A stretch of 64,000 nucleotides of DNA from Arthrobacter sp. 18067 (GCF_902706295.1 NZ_CACSJJ010000007.1:1-64000); one strand, 5' to 3'. Positions 31,047-40,939 are shown, counted from the first letter of the stretch. Notes: generated by a model from the letters alone, not told the origin. A program made the numbers and translations.

Positions 31047-32729
31047 ATGGCGGAATTCATTTACACGATGACCAAGGCTCGCAAGGCCGTTGGCGACAAA
31101 CTTATTCTGGACGATGTCAGCATGTCGTTCTACCCTGGCGCGAAGATCGGTGTCGTGGGACCGAACGGTGCTGGTAAGTCCACCATCCTGAAGATCATGG
31201 CCGGACTGGACACCCCTTCAAACGGCGAGGCCCGCCTGAGCCCCGGCTACACCGTGGGCATCCTCCTGCAGGAACCGCCGCTGAACGAGGAAAAGACCGT
31301 CTTGGGCAATGTCCAGGAAGGTGTAGGCGAGATCTACGGCAAGATCCAGCGTTTCAACGAGATCTCCGAAGAAATGGCCAACCCGGACGCGGATTACGAG
31401 ACGCTCCTGGATGAAATGGGCAAGCTGCAGGAAGCCATTGACGCTGCCGACGCATGGGACATCGATTCCCAGCTGGAACAGGCTATGGACGCCTTGCGTT
31501 GCCCGCCGGCTGATTCCGACGTCACAGTCCTCTCCGGTGGTGAGCGCCGCCGCGTGGCCCTGTGCAAGCTTCTTCTCCAGAAGCCTGACCTGCTGCTCCT
31601 CGATGAGCCCACCAACCACTTGGACGCCGAGAGCGTGCTGTGGCTCGAACAGCACCTCTCCCAGTACCCCGGCGCTGTCCTTGCCGTGACCCACGACCGT
31701 TACTTCCTGGACCACGTGGCCGAGTGGATCGCGGAAGTTGACCGCGGCCACCTCTACCCGTATGAAGGCAACTACTCCACCTACCTGGAGAAGAAGAAGG
31801 CCCGTCTGGAGGTCCAAGGCAAGAAGGACGCCAAGCTGTCCAAGCGCCTTACCGAGGAACTTGAGTGGGTGCGCTCCAACGCCAAGGGCCGCCAGACCAA
31901 GTCCAAGGCCCGTCTTGCCCGCTACGAGGAAATGGCTGCAGAGGCCGATCGCACCCGCAAGCTGGACTTCGAAGAGATTCAGATCCCGCCGGGACCGCGC
32001 CTGGGTTCCCTGGTCATCGAGGCCAAGAACCTGAAGAAGGGCTTCGACGACCGCGTCCTGATCGATGGCCTCTCCTTCTCGCTGCCCCGCAACGGCATCG
32101 TTGGCGTCATCGGACCCAACGGTGTGGGTAAGTCCACGCTGTTCAAGACGATCGTCGGCATGGAGCCCTTGGACGATGGTGAGCTCAAGATCGGCGAGTC
32201 CGTGAAGATCTCTTACGTGGACCAGTCCCGTGGCGGCATCGATCCCAACAAATCCCTCTGGGAAGTTGTTTCGGAAGGCCATGACTTCCTCCAGGTCGGT
32301 CATGTCGAAATGCCTTCGCGTGCCTACGTTTCGGCGTTCGGCTTCAAAGGACCGGACCAGCAGAAGAAGGCCGGTGTCCTTTCCGGTGGTGAGCGCAACC
32401 GCCTCAACCTTGCCTTGACGCTCAAGCAGGGTGGCAACTTGTTGCTGCTTGACGAACCTACCAACGACCTCGACGTCGAAACCCTGGGCAGCCTTGAAAA
32501 CGCCCTTCTCGAATTCCCGGGTTGTGCCGTGGTGGTCTCGCACGATCGCTGGTTCCTCGACCGGGTAGCGACCCACATCCTCGCCTACGAAGGTGACGAC
32601 GAGAACCCCTCCAAGTGGTACTGGTTCGAAGGTAACTTCGACTCCTACGAAGAGAACAAGGTGGAGCGCCTGGGCCCCGATGCTGCCAAGCCGCACCGCG
32701 TCACGCACCGCCGCCTGACCCGCGACTAG
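31047..32729 (+). CDS. ettA: Energy-dependent translational throttle protein EttA (ABC-F)
   Basis: A 560-residue ABC-F protein with two ATPase domains and no membrane segments. Walker A GPNGAGKST and GPNGVGKST; signatures LSGGERRR and LSGGERNR; Walker B LLLLDEPTNHLDAES and LLLLDEPTNDLDVET. The charged arm inserted in the first domain and the inter-domain linker (EELEWVRSNAKGRQTKSKARLARYEE) identify EttA. It binds the ribosomal E site and gates entry into elongation according to ATP/ADP. ATG 31047 gives the conserved start AEFIYTM. A strong terminator follows. Confidence 0.95.
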   Translation: MAEFIYTMTKARKAVGDKLILDDVSMSFYPGAKIGVVGPNGAGKSTILKIMAGLDTPSNGEARLSPGYTVGILLQEPPLNEEKTVLGNVQEGVGEIYGKIQRFNEISEEMANPDADYETLLDEMGKLQEAIDAADAWDIDSQLEQAMDALRCPPADSDVTVLSGGERRRVALCKLLLQKPDLLLLDEPTNHLDAESVLWLEQHLSQYPGAVLAVTHDRYFLDHVAEWIAEVDRGHLYPYEGNYSTYLEKKKARLEVQGKKDAKLSKRLTEELEWVRSNAKGRQTKSKARLARYEEMAAEADRTRKLDFEEIQIPPGPRLGSLVIEAKNLKKGFDDRVLIDGLSFSLPRNGIVGVIGPNGVGKSTLFKTIVGMEPLDDGELKIGESVKISYVDQSRGGIDPNKSLWEVVSEGHDFLQVGHVEMPSRAYVSAFGFKGPDQQKKAGVLSGGERNRLNLALTLKQGGNLLLLDEPTNDLDVETLGSLENALLEFPGCAVVVSHDRWFLDRVATHILAYEGDDENPSKWYWFEGNFDSYEENKVERLGPDAAKPHRVTHRRLTRD

Positions 32730-32750
32730 GAAGTCCAGCCACACAAACAG

Positions 32751-32780
32751 AAAGGCCGGTCCCACAAGGGACCGGCCTTT
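32751..32780. terminator. Terminator between ettA and tesB
   Basis: A 13-bp perfect stem (32751-32763 with 32768-32780), loop ACAA, followed by CTGTTT. It lies between the convergent ettA and tesB genes and serves both. Confidence 0.9.
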
Positions 32781-32819
32781 CTGTTTAAACTTCCCGCCGT
32801 AACACAGCGCCTGGAAAGC

Positions 32820-33725
32820 CTACGGGATCCGCACCATACCCTCTTGGGCCACGGTGGCAACATGCAGCCCGTCGCGGTTGAAGATGCGGCCAGTGGCGAG
32901 TCCTCGCGCGCCTTGGGCGCTGGGAGACTCCTGAACGTAGAGCATCCACTCGTCCACCCGCACCGGACGGTGCCACCACATGGCGTGGTCAAGGCTGGCG
33001 ACGCTCATTCCCGGCGTCATCCAAGCGAGGCCGTGGGCGCGGAGAATGGGTTCCAACAGCGTGTAGTCGCTGGCATAGGCCAGGGCGGCACGGTGAAGGT
33101 TGGGATCATCGGGCAACGGACCCATGGTTTTCATCCACACGGCATTGCTTGCCACGTGCTGGGTGGGCGGGGAAACATAGAGGGCCGGATCAATGTGGCG
33201 GACGTCGAAAGGACGTTCGGATGACATATGCCGGGCCATCGGGTGGTCGTAATGGGACAGCAGCTCTGCGGTGCTGGGTAGTGATTCGGGGTCGGGGATG
33301 CCTTCGGGCATGGTTGTTTGATGGTCCAGGCCACTGTCTTCCACCTGGAATGAGGCGATCATCGAAAGAATCGGCACACCGTCCTGGTACGCGTGCACCC
33401 GGCGGGCAGAGAACGAACGCCCGTCCCGCAGCCTCTCGACGCCGAACGTGATGGGCTTGTTGGCGTCGCCGGGCCGCAGGAAATAGCCGTGCATGGAGTG
33501 CGCCGCCCGGTCCAGTTCGACGGTCCGCATCCCGGCCATCATTGACTGCGCCAAAACCTGACCGCCAAAAACACGATGCCGGGGCTGCTTTTGCGACGGG
33601 CCCAGGAAGATGTCCTCGTTGGTCCTGGCGCCGTCAAAGTCTCCAAGATCCAGCAGGCCAATCAGCACTTCCATGGGGTCTTCTGCGGGTGCTTCCACCT
33701 CGAGGCCAGCGTTCGTCTCAGTCAT
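32820..33725 (-). CDS. tesB: Acyl-CoA thioesterase II
   Basis: A 301-residue double-hotdog thioesterase. The N-terminal hotdog has HRVFGGQVLAQSMMAG (GGQ-type catalytic Gln region) and the C-terminal hotdog has ASLDHAMWWHRPVRVDEWMLY with the conserved Asp/His. It hydrolyses acyl-CoA to fatty acid and CoA. Full length for TesB. Monocistronic, with its own terminator, and divergent from 33789. Confidence 0.93.
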   Translation of the reverse strand: MTETNAGLEVEAPAEDPMEVLIGLLDLGDFDGARTNEDIFLGPSQKQPRHRVFGGQVLAQSMMAGMRTVELDRAAHSMHGYFLRPGDANKPITFGVERLRDGRSFSARRVHAYQDGVPILSMIASFQVEDSGLDHQTTMPEGIPDPESLPSTAELLSHYDHPMARHMSSERPFDVRHIDPALYVSPPTQHVASNAVWMKTMGPLPDDPNLHRAALAYASDYTLLEPILRAHGLAWMTPGMSVASLDHAMWWHRPVRVDEWMLYVQESPSAQGARGLATGRIFNRDGLHVATVAQEGMVRIP

Positions 33726-33788
33726 GGTTCGACTTTAGACGCCGGCCCGACCCCTCTCAACCGGGGACATGCCGGTAGAGTCGATGAT

Positions 33789-34460
33789 GTGACAGACGTC
33801 CTGACCCAGTCCTTCCGCTTCGCCGATCCCCGTGACCTCGCAGACCTGCGGACCTTCGTTACCCGGGCAAAAAGCATCGACGACGGAGCCATCCGCCTCC
33901 AGGCCGCGGGCAGCGTCCTGGCTGCCTATGTATGTGTCCTGAGGCCGCGAATCCTGGGGGAGTCCACCCCCACAATCCTAGGCCTGCGCACCATGGCCCT
34001 CGCCGAGCCTGCCCAAGCAGATGTCACCGTCACCCTGGCCTCCGTCATGGACCGGTTGGCCCGCTCGGGCGCCGAGGACGTAGAACTGCCCATCCCGCCG
34101 TCGACCGTTTCTGAGTCCTGGGCGGGGGTTGGCGCCCCTCGAAGCGGTTGGGAGGCCCAGGGCACAATGCACGACGCCGACCTCAAGTCGGCAGCGGAGG
34201 CCGGCATCGGGGAGGTGGCCGGCGTGATTCCCGCCTTGGCGGGTGCCGCAGTGGTGAACAGCGCGCGGGCAGCTGTTTGGGGCCGTGAACTTCCCGGCGC
34301 TACCGGCCTTCCCGCGGGGGCGGCGTTTGCCGCTTTCGCCCTGGGCTTCCTGGGTGACGCCGAACAGCGGGTGTTCCGTAACGGCCGCTGGTTCCGCCTG
34401 AGCGGCCCCCGCGGCCATGTGCTGGTGCGCACCGGCGCAGGCCTGGGACTCGGTTTCTAG
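33789..34460 (+). CDS. Conserved actinobacterial hypothetical protein
   Basis: A 223-residue protein from GTG 33789, 63 bases from the divergent tesB start. The longer open frame upstream runs antisense through tesB and is not credible. It has an N-terminal helical domain (TQSFRFADPRDLADLRTFVTRAKSIDDGAIRLQAAGSVLAAYV) and a Gly/Ala-rich C-terminal half with a weak hydrophobic stretch. No catalytic motif. Function unknown. Confidence 0.8.
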   Translation: MTDVLTQSFRFADPRDLADLRTFVTRAKSIDDGAIRLQAAGSVLAAYVCVLRPRILGESTPTILGLRTMALAEPAQADVTVTLASVMDRLARSGAEDVELPIPPSTVSESWAGVGAPRSGWEAQGTMHDADLKSAAEAGIGEVAGVIPALAGAAVVNSARAAVWGRELPGATGLPAGAAFAAFALGFLGDAEQRVFRNGRWFRLSGPRGHVLVRTGAGLGLGF

Positions 34461-34463
34461 GGG

Positions 34464-34940
34464 TCAGGCGCCAGCCGACGGGTTGTTGATCATTGTCAGC
34501 GCTGCGCGCTCCATGTAGTCCCACAGCGTGCCTTCATGCAACGGCGAGAGCTCCAAAGAGTCCACGGCCGTCCGCATGTGGAACAACCATCGGTCTTTGG
34601 CCTCCGGGGTCACCCGGAAAGGCATGTGGCGCATGCGTAGCCGAGGATGGCCGCGCTCTTCACCGTAGGTCGTGGGACCACCCCAATACTGCTCCAGGAA
34701 CATGAGGAAGCGGCGCTTTGCCGGGCCCAGGTCCTCTTCGGGGTACATCGGACGCAGCAACGGGTCCGTGGCCACGCCGTCGTAGAAGACGTCGATGAGC
34801 TTGACGAACGTTTCGTGGCCGCCAACTGCGGCGTAGAAGCTGTCCGTGTAGGCGGGCTGGCTGAAGGGATCGTTCTGCATCAGCTGGCGTCGGGGGCCCG
34901 CCTGTGGTGCGGGTGGTTGTGCACCGGCATTGTTACTCAT
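34464..34940 (-). CDS. glbO: Group II truncated haemoglobin
   Basis: A 158-residue 2-on-2 globin. The core FYAAVGGHETFVKLIDVFYDGVATDPLLRPMYP, WGGPTTYGEERGHPRLRMRHMPF with the proximal His in RMRH, and the conserved Trp in KDRWLFHM identify GlbO. It binds O2 and probably handles oxidative or nitrosative stress. It has a Pro/Gln-rich N-terminal extension. The gene overlaps the MscS gene by 8 bases, so the two form an operon. Confidence 0.93.
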   Translation of the reverse strand: MSNNAGAQPPAPQAGPRRQLMQNDPFSQPAYTDSFYAAVGGHETFVKLIDVFYDGVATDPLLRPMYPEEDLGPAKRRFLMFLEQYWGGPTTYGEERGHPRLRMRHMPFRVTPEAKDRWLFHMRTAVDSLELSPLHEGTLWDYMERAALTMINNPSAGA

Positions 34941-35628
34941 TGGACTTCTCCTCGGCCTTGGTAACGCGGGGTGCGCCTGCAGTTACGGGTGCAGCCGCAG
35001 CGCCGGGTTCGTTCGTTTCAGGTGTCTCGAGCGGCACATAATCGCCCTGGGAGCGGTTGCCCACTCGCAGGATTTCGCCGTTCCGCAGGTACCAGATCGC
35101 CCCGTCCTCAGCGCGGACCCGCGTAATTCGCAGGCCCACGGATTCAACGGTACCAATCACTTCGCTGGTGACGATGACGTCGCCGATTCCGTACTGGTCT
35201 TCGATGGTGATGAAGATTCCCGCGAGGAAGTCACGGATCAACTGCTGGGCACCGAAACCGATGGCGACACCCAGGATGCCGACGCTGGTCAACAACGGCG
35301 CGACGTCCACGTTCATGTACTTGAGGACGTAGATGATCACAATCACCACCACTACGACGCTCACAAGGCTCGTCAGCAGTGTGCCGATCGTTTCGGCGCG
35401 CTGTGAGCGGCGCTCGTGGTCCAGTGCGCGGATGGCTGGTTGCACCCACTTGAAGTGGGCTTTCTTGAAGAAGGAACTTCCCGCAGACACTCTTCGGGTG
35501 ATGCGCAAAATAACGAACCGCGCCACGATCCACACACCCAGGCCCACGCCTAGGGTGATGAGGATGGAAACGAGGTCGATCTTTTCGGGTTCCAAAGTGA
35601 CAATTTCTGCCAGGGGGATGGAGGTCAA
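34933..35628 (-). CDS. mscS: Small-conductance mechanosensitive channel (MscS family)
   Basis: A 231-residue MscS-type channel. Two or three membrane helices in the first 130 residues, the pore-lining TM3 with LTSVGILGVAIGFGAQQLIRDFLAGIFI, then the beta domain (QYGIGDVIV...GTVESVGLRITRVRAEDGAIWYLRNGEI). The C-terminal tail is Ala/Pro/Glu-rich. It releases solutes under hypo-osmotic shock. Co-transcribed with glbO. Confidence 0.92.
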   Translation of the reverse strand: MTSIPLAEIVTLEPEKIDLVSILITLGVGLGVWIVARFVILRITRRVSAGSSFFKKAHFKWVQPAIRALDHERRSQRAETIGTLLTSLVSVVVVVIVIIYVLKYMNVDVAPLLTSVGILGVAIGFGAQQLIRDFLAGIFITIEDQYGIGDVIVTSEVIGTVESVGLRITRVRAEDGAIWYLRNGEILRVGNRSQGDYVPLETPETNEPGAAAAPVTAGAPRVTKAEEKSNE

Positions 35629-35715
35629 GGTGGAATAACTCCTTGTCGTCGGCCCGTGTTCGCCGGGCGCGGAACACTCTGTCCACCTACAACCCTATCG
35701 CCGTAGCGTGACGGT

Positions 35716-36714
35716 ATGCGCATCCTGGTCCTGGGTGGTACAGCCTTCCTCTCAGCAGAAATCGCACGGCAGGCCGTTGCCGCCGGGCATGATGTCACTT
35801 GTTTTGCCCGCGGTACTTCAGCGAACCCGCCCGACGGCGTCACGTGGGTCAGGGGCGACCGGGCCATGGGTGCCGCGGCCTATGAGGAACTCGACGGCGG
35901 CTGGGATGCCGTGGTGGACGTGTCGCGGGATCCTGTGCAGGCGCGTGAGGCGTTGGAAGGGCTGGGGCCGGTCTCTGCCCATTGGACCTTCGTCTCAAGT
36001 TGCTCCGTCTATGCGGACCACTCTGTCCCCGGCGCCGATGAGAGTGCCGCGCTGTTGGAGCCCTTGCCGGATGGCCAGGCGGGCACTCCGGAGACCTACG
36101 GCGAATCCAAGTCGGCAATTGAGCAGACGACGCTGGCCATGGTGGGTGGGAAGGCCCACATCGTCCGGGCGGGGCTCATCGGCGGCCCAGGGGACGGCAC
36201 GGATCGCTACGGCTACTGGCCTGCCCGTTTCGCGGCCAACGCTGATCCGGTGCTGGTGCCCGATGTCCCGGACGACGCCACACAGATCATTGACGTCCGG
36301 GATCTTGCAGGCTGGGTTCTCCAAGCGGTGGAGGATGGGCTGACTGGAACGTTCAACGCCTTGGGAGAAGTGGTGAGGTTCGAGGATTACCTCAAGGAAT
36401 CGCAAAACGCAGCCGGGGCTGCGGCTGAAGACATTGTCCGGGCTGACGAAGAGTGGCTGCTGGAGCAAGGGGTGGACTACTGGGCAGGGCCGGACTCGCT
36501 GCCCTTGTGGTTACCGGCGGACCATGACGGATTCCAAGCGCGGACCAACAGTGCTGCACGGGAGCGGGGGATGATCCTGCGGCCGTGGCAGGAGACGCTT
36601 GCGGCGACACTTGAGGATGAGAGGCACAAGGGTCTGAACAGGGACCGCAAAGCCGGGCTGAGCCGCGAAACCGAACAACGGCTCGTGGCGCAGTGGCGGG
36701 CTGAACAGCGTTAG
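35716..36714 (+). CDS. NAD-dependent epimerase/dehydratase family protein
   Basis: A 332-residue atypical short-chain dehydrogenase. The Rossmann start MRILVLGGTAFLSAEIARQAVAAGHDVTCFARG (G-G-T-x-F-L-S, close to GxxGxxG) binds NAD(P). VDVSRDP, SSCSVYADHS and YGESKSAIEQ follow, giving the Y-x3-K catalytic pair. This subfamily resembles reductases acting on nucleotide-linked or aromatic substrates; the exact one is unknown. Divergent from mscS; tail-to-tail with the OsmC gene (4-bp overlap). Confidence 0.85.
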   Translation: MRILVLGGTAFLSAEIARQAVAAGHDVTCFARGTSANPPDGVTWVRGDRAMGAAAYEELDGGWDAVVDVSRDPVQAREALEGLGPVSAHWTFVSSCSVYADHSVPGADESAALLEPLPDGQAGTPETYGESKSAIEQTTLAMVGGKAHIVRAGLIGGPGDGTDRYGYWPARFAANADPVLVPDVPDDATQIIDVRDLAGWVLQAVEDGLTGTFNALGEVVRFEDYLKESQNAAGAAAEDIVRADEEWLLEQGVDYWAGPDSLPLWLPADHDGFQARTNSAARERGMILRPWQETLAATLEDERHKGLNRDRKAGLSRETEQRLVAQWRAEQR

Positions 36715-37190
36715 GCCGCTGCCGCCGTCGTGCGTGGCTCGTGGTGTACCGGGAAATTGACGCTGCGTGCGATGAAGCAGACCTGGTTGGCTTCGTGGTG
36801 TAACTGTGGCATCAAGCCGGCGTGGCCGGGATCGGCAATCGTGACCAGCGGCTTGAGCGTCACGCTCTCGAATTGCCCGCTGCCGTCCCGGTTGAGTTTC
36901 ATGAGGCCTTCGGCGTTGTCTTCGTAGCCGGTGACCACCACGCCGTGCTTGACGGCAACGTGCAGGAAAGACAACATGTGGCACTGGGACAAGGCCGCGA
37001 GAAGCAGTTGCTCCGGGTTATAGCGTGTCCGGTCTCCGTGGAACGTCGGATCTGCTGAACCCTGCAAGGTGGGAAGACCTGGGATTTCGACGTCATGGTC
37101 CCGGGAGTATCCCCGGTAGCTGACCGTGCCCTCGCCCAGGTTTCCGGTCCAGCGGACGGTCAGCGCGTAGTGGTGTTCGTTGAGGCCCAT
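36711..37190 (-). CDS. OsmC family protein
   Basis: A 159-residue OsmC/Ohr-fold protein. HHYALTVRWTGNLGEGTVSYRGYSRDHDVEIPG opens the family; the reactive Cys is in LSQCHMLSFLHVAVKHG, and the second Cys of the pair in NQVCFIARSVN. These reduce organic hydroperoxides with thiols. Length fits the YhfA/OsmC group rather than Ohr. Overlaps the epimerase gene tail by four bases. Confidence 0.9.
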   Translation of the reverse strand: MGLNEHHYALTVRWTGNLGEGTVSYRGYSRDHDVEIPGLPTLQGSADPTFHGDRTRYNPEQLLLAALSQCHMLSFLHVAVKHGVVVTGYEDNAEGLMKLNRDGSGQFESVTLKPLVTIADPGHAGLMPQLHHEANQVCFIARSVNFPVHHEPRTTAAAA

Positions 37191-37248
37191 GCGGACAGTT
37201 TAGCTATGGGGCGTCAACTGTCCGCACGAGCCTCATGCAGTGCCTGGG

Positions 37249-39810
37249 CTAGACGTCAGCTGCCCGTGCGCGGAGGGCCCGGGCCACGCCGTCGCGGTTT
37301 TCCAGCATCATGCGCCTTAAGGCCGCGCTTTCTTCGGGAAGTCCTGCCAGGAACTCGTCCGTGCGGTCCACTGTGCCTTGGGTGGTGAGCTGTGCCGGGT
37401 AGAGGCCCACCACGATCTGCTGGGCCAATGCGTGCGTGCGTTCCTTGACGATCCCGGGCACGGCGTCGAAGTACTTGGCAGCGAAAGGTTCCAACAAGGC
37501 AGCGTCCGGGACCCTCATAAAGCCAGCGACAGCGGATGCCTGCAAGGCGTTGGATAGCTCTCCGTTGACCACGATCGACTCCCAGGCTGCGGCCTTGGCC
37601 TCAGCGGTAGGGATGGCTGCCTTCGCCTGGGCCGCGGCGTTCTGGCCGTTGGAGGTGTTGTCGCGGGCAAGCTCGGCGTCGATGCGCTCCTGGCCTTGGC
37701 GTCCGCCCGCCACGAGGGCGGTCAGGAGCTCCCAGCGCATGTCCTGATCGATCGTCAGGCCTTCCAGTGTTTCCGTTCCGTCCAGGAGTGCCTGGATGCG
37801 GTCCAGTTGGGCGCCGCTGCGCGCGAGCTGCGCGAAGGACTTGGCGAACTGCAACTGGGCATCCGAGCCGGCTTCTACCGAGGATGCGAGCTCCCGGAGT
37901 TTATCGGCAGCCGCAATGGTGGTGTCCAGCTTGTGTTCGGCCGCTACGTAGTAGGTCAGGGTGGTGGCGAGCTGGCGGAGCTGGACCAGGATGACCGAGG
38001 AATCCGTTTCGTGGGCGATGTTGGCCAGGATCAGGTCCACGTAGCCGCGGGCCGGGGTTTCGCCGTCGCGTGCTGCGTCCCAGGCCGAGCCCCATACCAA
38101 GGTGCGCGGCAGGCTGGCAGCAAAGTCCTTGAGGTGAGCTTTGGCGGCGGCGAGGGAGTGCTCATCGAGGCGGACCTTGGCGTAGGCGAGGTCATCGTCG
38201 TTGAGCAGGATCAGGTCCGGCCGGGTGAGTCCCACCAGTGCGGGAACATCGGTGCGGGGGCCGTCGACGTCGAGCTCCTCGCGGTGGGTGCGCTCCAGCT
38301 TGCCGTCACCGGACAAGGAATAGAAGCCAACAGCGAGGCGGTGCGGACGGAGGGTGGGCTGTTCGGCGATTGCGGTCTGCAGGATCGCGAATCTGGTGAT
38401 GGTGCCGTCCCCGGAAACCTCCAGTTCGGGCGCGAGGGTGTTCACGCCGGCAGTTTCCAACCAGAGCTTCCCCCACACATCCAGGTCGCGGCCGGACGCG
38501 GCTTCGAGCTCCACCATGAGGTCGGCGAGTTCGGTGTTTTTCCAGGCGTGTTTGGCGAAGTACGTGCGGACTCCAGCCATGAACTGCTCCGGACCCACCC
38601 AGGCCACCAACTGCCGCAGCACGGAGGCGCCCTTGGCGTAGGTGATGCCGTCAAAGTTCACCTCCACGTCCTCCAGGTTGTTGATCTCGGCGAAGATCGG
38701 GTGCGTGGTGGGCAGTTGGTCCTGCTTATAGGCCCATGACTTCTCCACGGACGCGAACGTGGTCCAAGCCCGGTCGAACTCGGTGTTCTCCACCGCGGCC
38801 AGGTGGGACATGTATTCGGCGAAGGACTCGTTGAGCCAGAGGTCGTTCCACCATCGCATGGTCACCAGGTCCCCGAACCACATGTGCGCGAGTTCGTGCA
38901 GTACGGTGATGGCACGGCGCTCAATCTGGGCGCCAGTTACTTTGCCGCGGAAGACGTAGCCTTCCAGGATGGTCACTGCTCCGGCGTTTTCCATGGCACC
39001 GGCGTTGAATTCCGGGACGAACAACTGATCGTACTTTTCGAACGGGTAGGGGCAACCGAACTGTGCCTCGAAAAACTCAAAACCTTGACGGGTGAGCTCG
39101 AAGATGTTGTCCGCGTCGAGGTACTGCATGAGCGACTTCCGGGCGAAGACTCCCAGCGGGATGACGCGGCCGTCGGAGCTGGTGACCTCGGAGCGGACCG
39201 ACTGGTAGGGCCCGGCGATCAACGCGGTGACGTAGGAGGACAGTCGCGGAGTGGGCGCGAACTCCCACACTGAGCGCGCGCCGCCGTCGCCGGCAGCCGG
39301 TGCCTCGACAGGAGCCGGCGTGGGGGAGTTGGAGATGACGTCCCAGTGCGACGGCGCGGTGACGGTGAACGTGAAGCTTGCCTTCAAATCGGGCTGCTCG
39401 AAGACGGCGAACATGCGCCGCGAGTCCGGGACTTCGAACTGCGTGTACAGGTACACCTCGCCATCAACAGGGTCAACGAAGCGGTGGAGGCCCTCGCCGG
39501 TGTTCATGTAGGGGGCGTCTGCCACGACCACGAGTTCGTTCTCGGCGGCGAGGCCCGGGAGTTGGATGCGGACGCCGTCCGAGACCTCGGCGGGATCGAG
39601 TTCGGTGCCGTTCAGCGTCACATTGTGTACTGCATCAGTGATGGCGTCGATGAACGTCGACGATCCCGGCGTCGCAGAAAACTTGACCACGGTGGTTGAG
39701 CCGAAGGTTTCGGTTCCCTGGGTGAGGTCCAAGGTGACGTTGTACGACTCGACATTGAGCAGTTGGGCGCGGATCGCGGCTTCGTCGCGCGTAAGGTTCA
39801 GGCCTGGCAA
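37249..39810 (-). CDS. pepN: Aminopeptidase N
   Basis: An 853-residue M1 metallopeptidase. The exopeptidase motif GAMEN and zinc site HELAHMWFGD (H305-E-x2-H309) followed by NESFAEYMS with the third Zn ligand are intact. The C-terminal half is the ERAP1-like helical domain. It removes N-terminal residues from peptides in the cytoplasm. TTG 39810 is chosen: CGGAGG lies six bases upstream and the product begins MPGLNLTRDEA, as in other actinobacterial PepN. The longer frame to 40077 runs antisense into the neighbour. Confidence 0.94.
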   Translation of the reverse strand: MPGLNLTRDEAAIRAQLLNVESYNVTLDLTQGTETFGSTTVVKFSATPGSSTFIDAITDAVHNVTLNGTELDPAEVSDGVRIQLPGLAAENELVVVADAPYMNTGEGLHRFVDPVDGEVYLYTQFEVPDSRRMFAVFEQPDLKASFTFTVTAPSHWDVISNSPTPAPVEAPAAGDGGARSVWEFAPTPRLSSYVTALIAGPYQSVRSEVTSSDGRVIPLGVFARKSLMQYLDADNIFELTRQGFEFFEAQFGCPYPFEKYDQLFVPEFNAGAMENAGAVTILEGYVFRGKVTGAQIERRAITVLHELAHMWFGDLVTMRWWNDLWLNESFAEYMSHLAAVENTEFDRAWTTFASVEKSWAYKQDQLPTTHPIFAEINNLEDVEVNFDGITYAKGASVLRQLVAWVGPEQFMAGVRTYFAKHAWKNTELADLMVELEAASGRDLDVWGKLWLETAGVNTLAPELEVSGDGTITRFAILQTAIAEQPTLRPHRLAVGFYSLSGDGKLERTHREELDVDGPRTDVPALVGLTRPDLILLNDDDLAYAKVRLDEHSLAAAKAHLKDFAASLPRTLVWGSAWDAARDGETPARGYVDLILANIAHETDSSVILVQLRQLATTLTYYVAAEHKLDTTIAAADKLRELASSVEAGSDAQLQFAKSFAQLARSGAQLDRIQALLDGTETLEGLTIDQDMRWELLTALVAGGRQGQERIDAELARDNTSNGQNAAAQAKAAIPTAEAKAAAWESIVVNGELSNALQASAVAGFMRVPDAALLEPFAAKYFDAVPGIVKERTHALAQQIVVGLYPAQLTTQGTVDRTDEFLAGLPEESAALRRMMLENRDGVARALRARAADV

Positions 39811-39943
39811 GTGGTGCCTCCGGAAGTTTTTGGGATGGCCGGCCGATCGCGGCCGGACCCTGGTGTGAAGCCATTCTTTCACTCCGGGCCGGGAAGGCAA
39901 GGAGTGAACACCACAGTGTCGCCCCACGGAGTAGCGTTGGATC

Positions 39944-40939
39944 ATGGGATCGTTCCGGGACACTCTCGATTTCCGCGCACTGAGGTTTGCGGTTGCCTTT
40001 CCGTTGCTCCTCGCCGTGGGCTTTCTTGTGTGCGCCCAGATGCTGCGCAACGACCTCCCGAATCCCGTAGCCGTCATGTGGAACTCCGACGGCGGCAGTT
40101 CGTTTGCGCCGTTCGGCGCTTACGTCGCGGGCGGCGCAGCGCTCATCACCTTCTGCGGTTGGGCGGTCTTCCTCCAAGCGGTGTCAATTACGCGGCCGGT
40201 GGTCATGCGGCGGGTCATGATGGGCGTGGGCCTCATGGTCAGCCTTTTCATCACCACAGTGCTGGCAGCCGGACTGGTCGGCCAGTCGGGGTTGGCTGAT
40301 GCCCGCCAGTCCCACGTGGACCCGATCATCCTGGCCATGGGCAGTGGGGCGGCGGTTGCCCTGGGCGTCGTCATGATGTTCGCGTTCAAGCCCGACCCGC
40401 GGTGGACACGGGAGGACGACGTGGCGCTGCAGGAGGAACTGAGCCTTCTCGAAGATCCCGACCTGGCGCGTGACTCGCTCAGGCTGTGGGTGCATGCCCG
40501 TAGTTCGGTATTTGTCATGATCATTGTCTCCGCACTGTTCCCGGCTGCCTTGATAGCGATCGCGGTCCCGTGGCTTGGGGCGTTGGTGGCGGTGGCTGCA
40601 CTGGGTGGCGCCGGATTCCTGTTCGCCAGAGTACGCGCCGACCGGGGAGGATTGCAGGTGTTTGCCGGCGGCATCGTGCGCGTCCTGACCGTTCCCGCTG
40701 TCGATATCGCAACGGCAGCACCCACCGAGGTGAAGGCTGCCGATTATGGCGGGTGGGGCTGGCGGCACCACGACGACGCCACGGCGATGCTCGTCAGCAG
40801 TGGCCCGGCCGTCGTCGTCAGGAAACTCAATGGGGGCCGGGTGGCGCTCAGCGCCGGCACAAAGGCCTCAGCGGACAAACTTGCGGGAATTCTGAACCGG
40901 GCCGCCCATCGGGCACATGACGACGGGCAGGCCCAGTAA
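39944..40939 (+). CDS. DUF1648-type membrane protein
   Basis: A 331-residue integral membrane protein. The first ~60 residues (FAVAFPLLLAVGFLVCAQMLRNDLPNPVAVMWNSDGGSSFAPFGAYVAGGAAL) match the DUF1648 pattern. Further helices lie at about 80-105, 117-135 and 190-225, followed by a soluble C-terminal domain (VQVFAGGIVRVLTVPAVDIATA). Divergent from pepN. Function unknown; such proteins are often linked to antibiotic-sensing or signalling operons. Confidence 0.8.
   Translation: MGSFRDTLDFRALRFAVAFPLLLAVGFLVCAQMLRNDLPNPVAVMWNSDGGSSFAPFGAYVAGGAALITFCGWAVFLQAVSITRPVVMRRVMMGVGLMVSLFITTVLAAGLVGQSGLADARQSHVDPIILAMGSGAAVALGVVMMFAFKPDPRWTREDDVALQEELSLLEDPDLARDSLRLWVHARSSVFVMIIVSALFPAALIAIAVPWLGALVAVAALGGAGFLFARVRADRGGLQVFAGGIVRVLTVPAVDIATAAPTEVKAADYGGWGWRHHDDATAMLVSSGPAVVVRKLNGGRVALSAGTKASADKLAGILNRAAHRAHDDGQAQ

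Noticed and set aside
31218..32765. 515-residue open frame antisense to ettA
   Set aside because: A shadow frame created by high GC; no ribosome site, no domain, and the sense strand encodes a textbook EttA.
37696..38739. 347-residue open frame antisense to pepN
   Set aside because: Lies wholly within pepN, has no known domain, and its composition mirrors the pepN codons.
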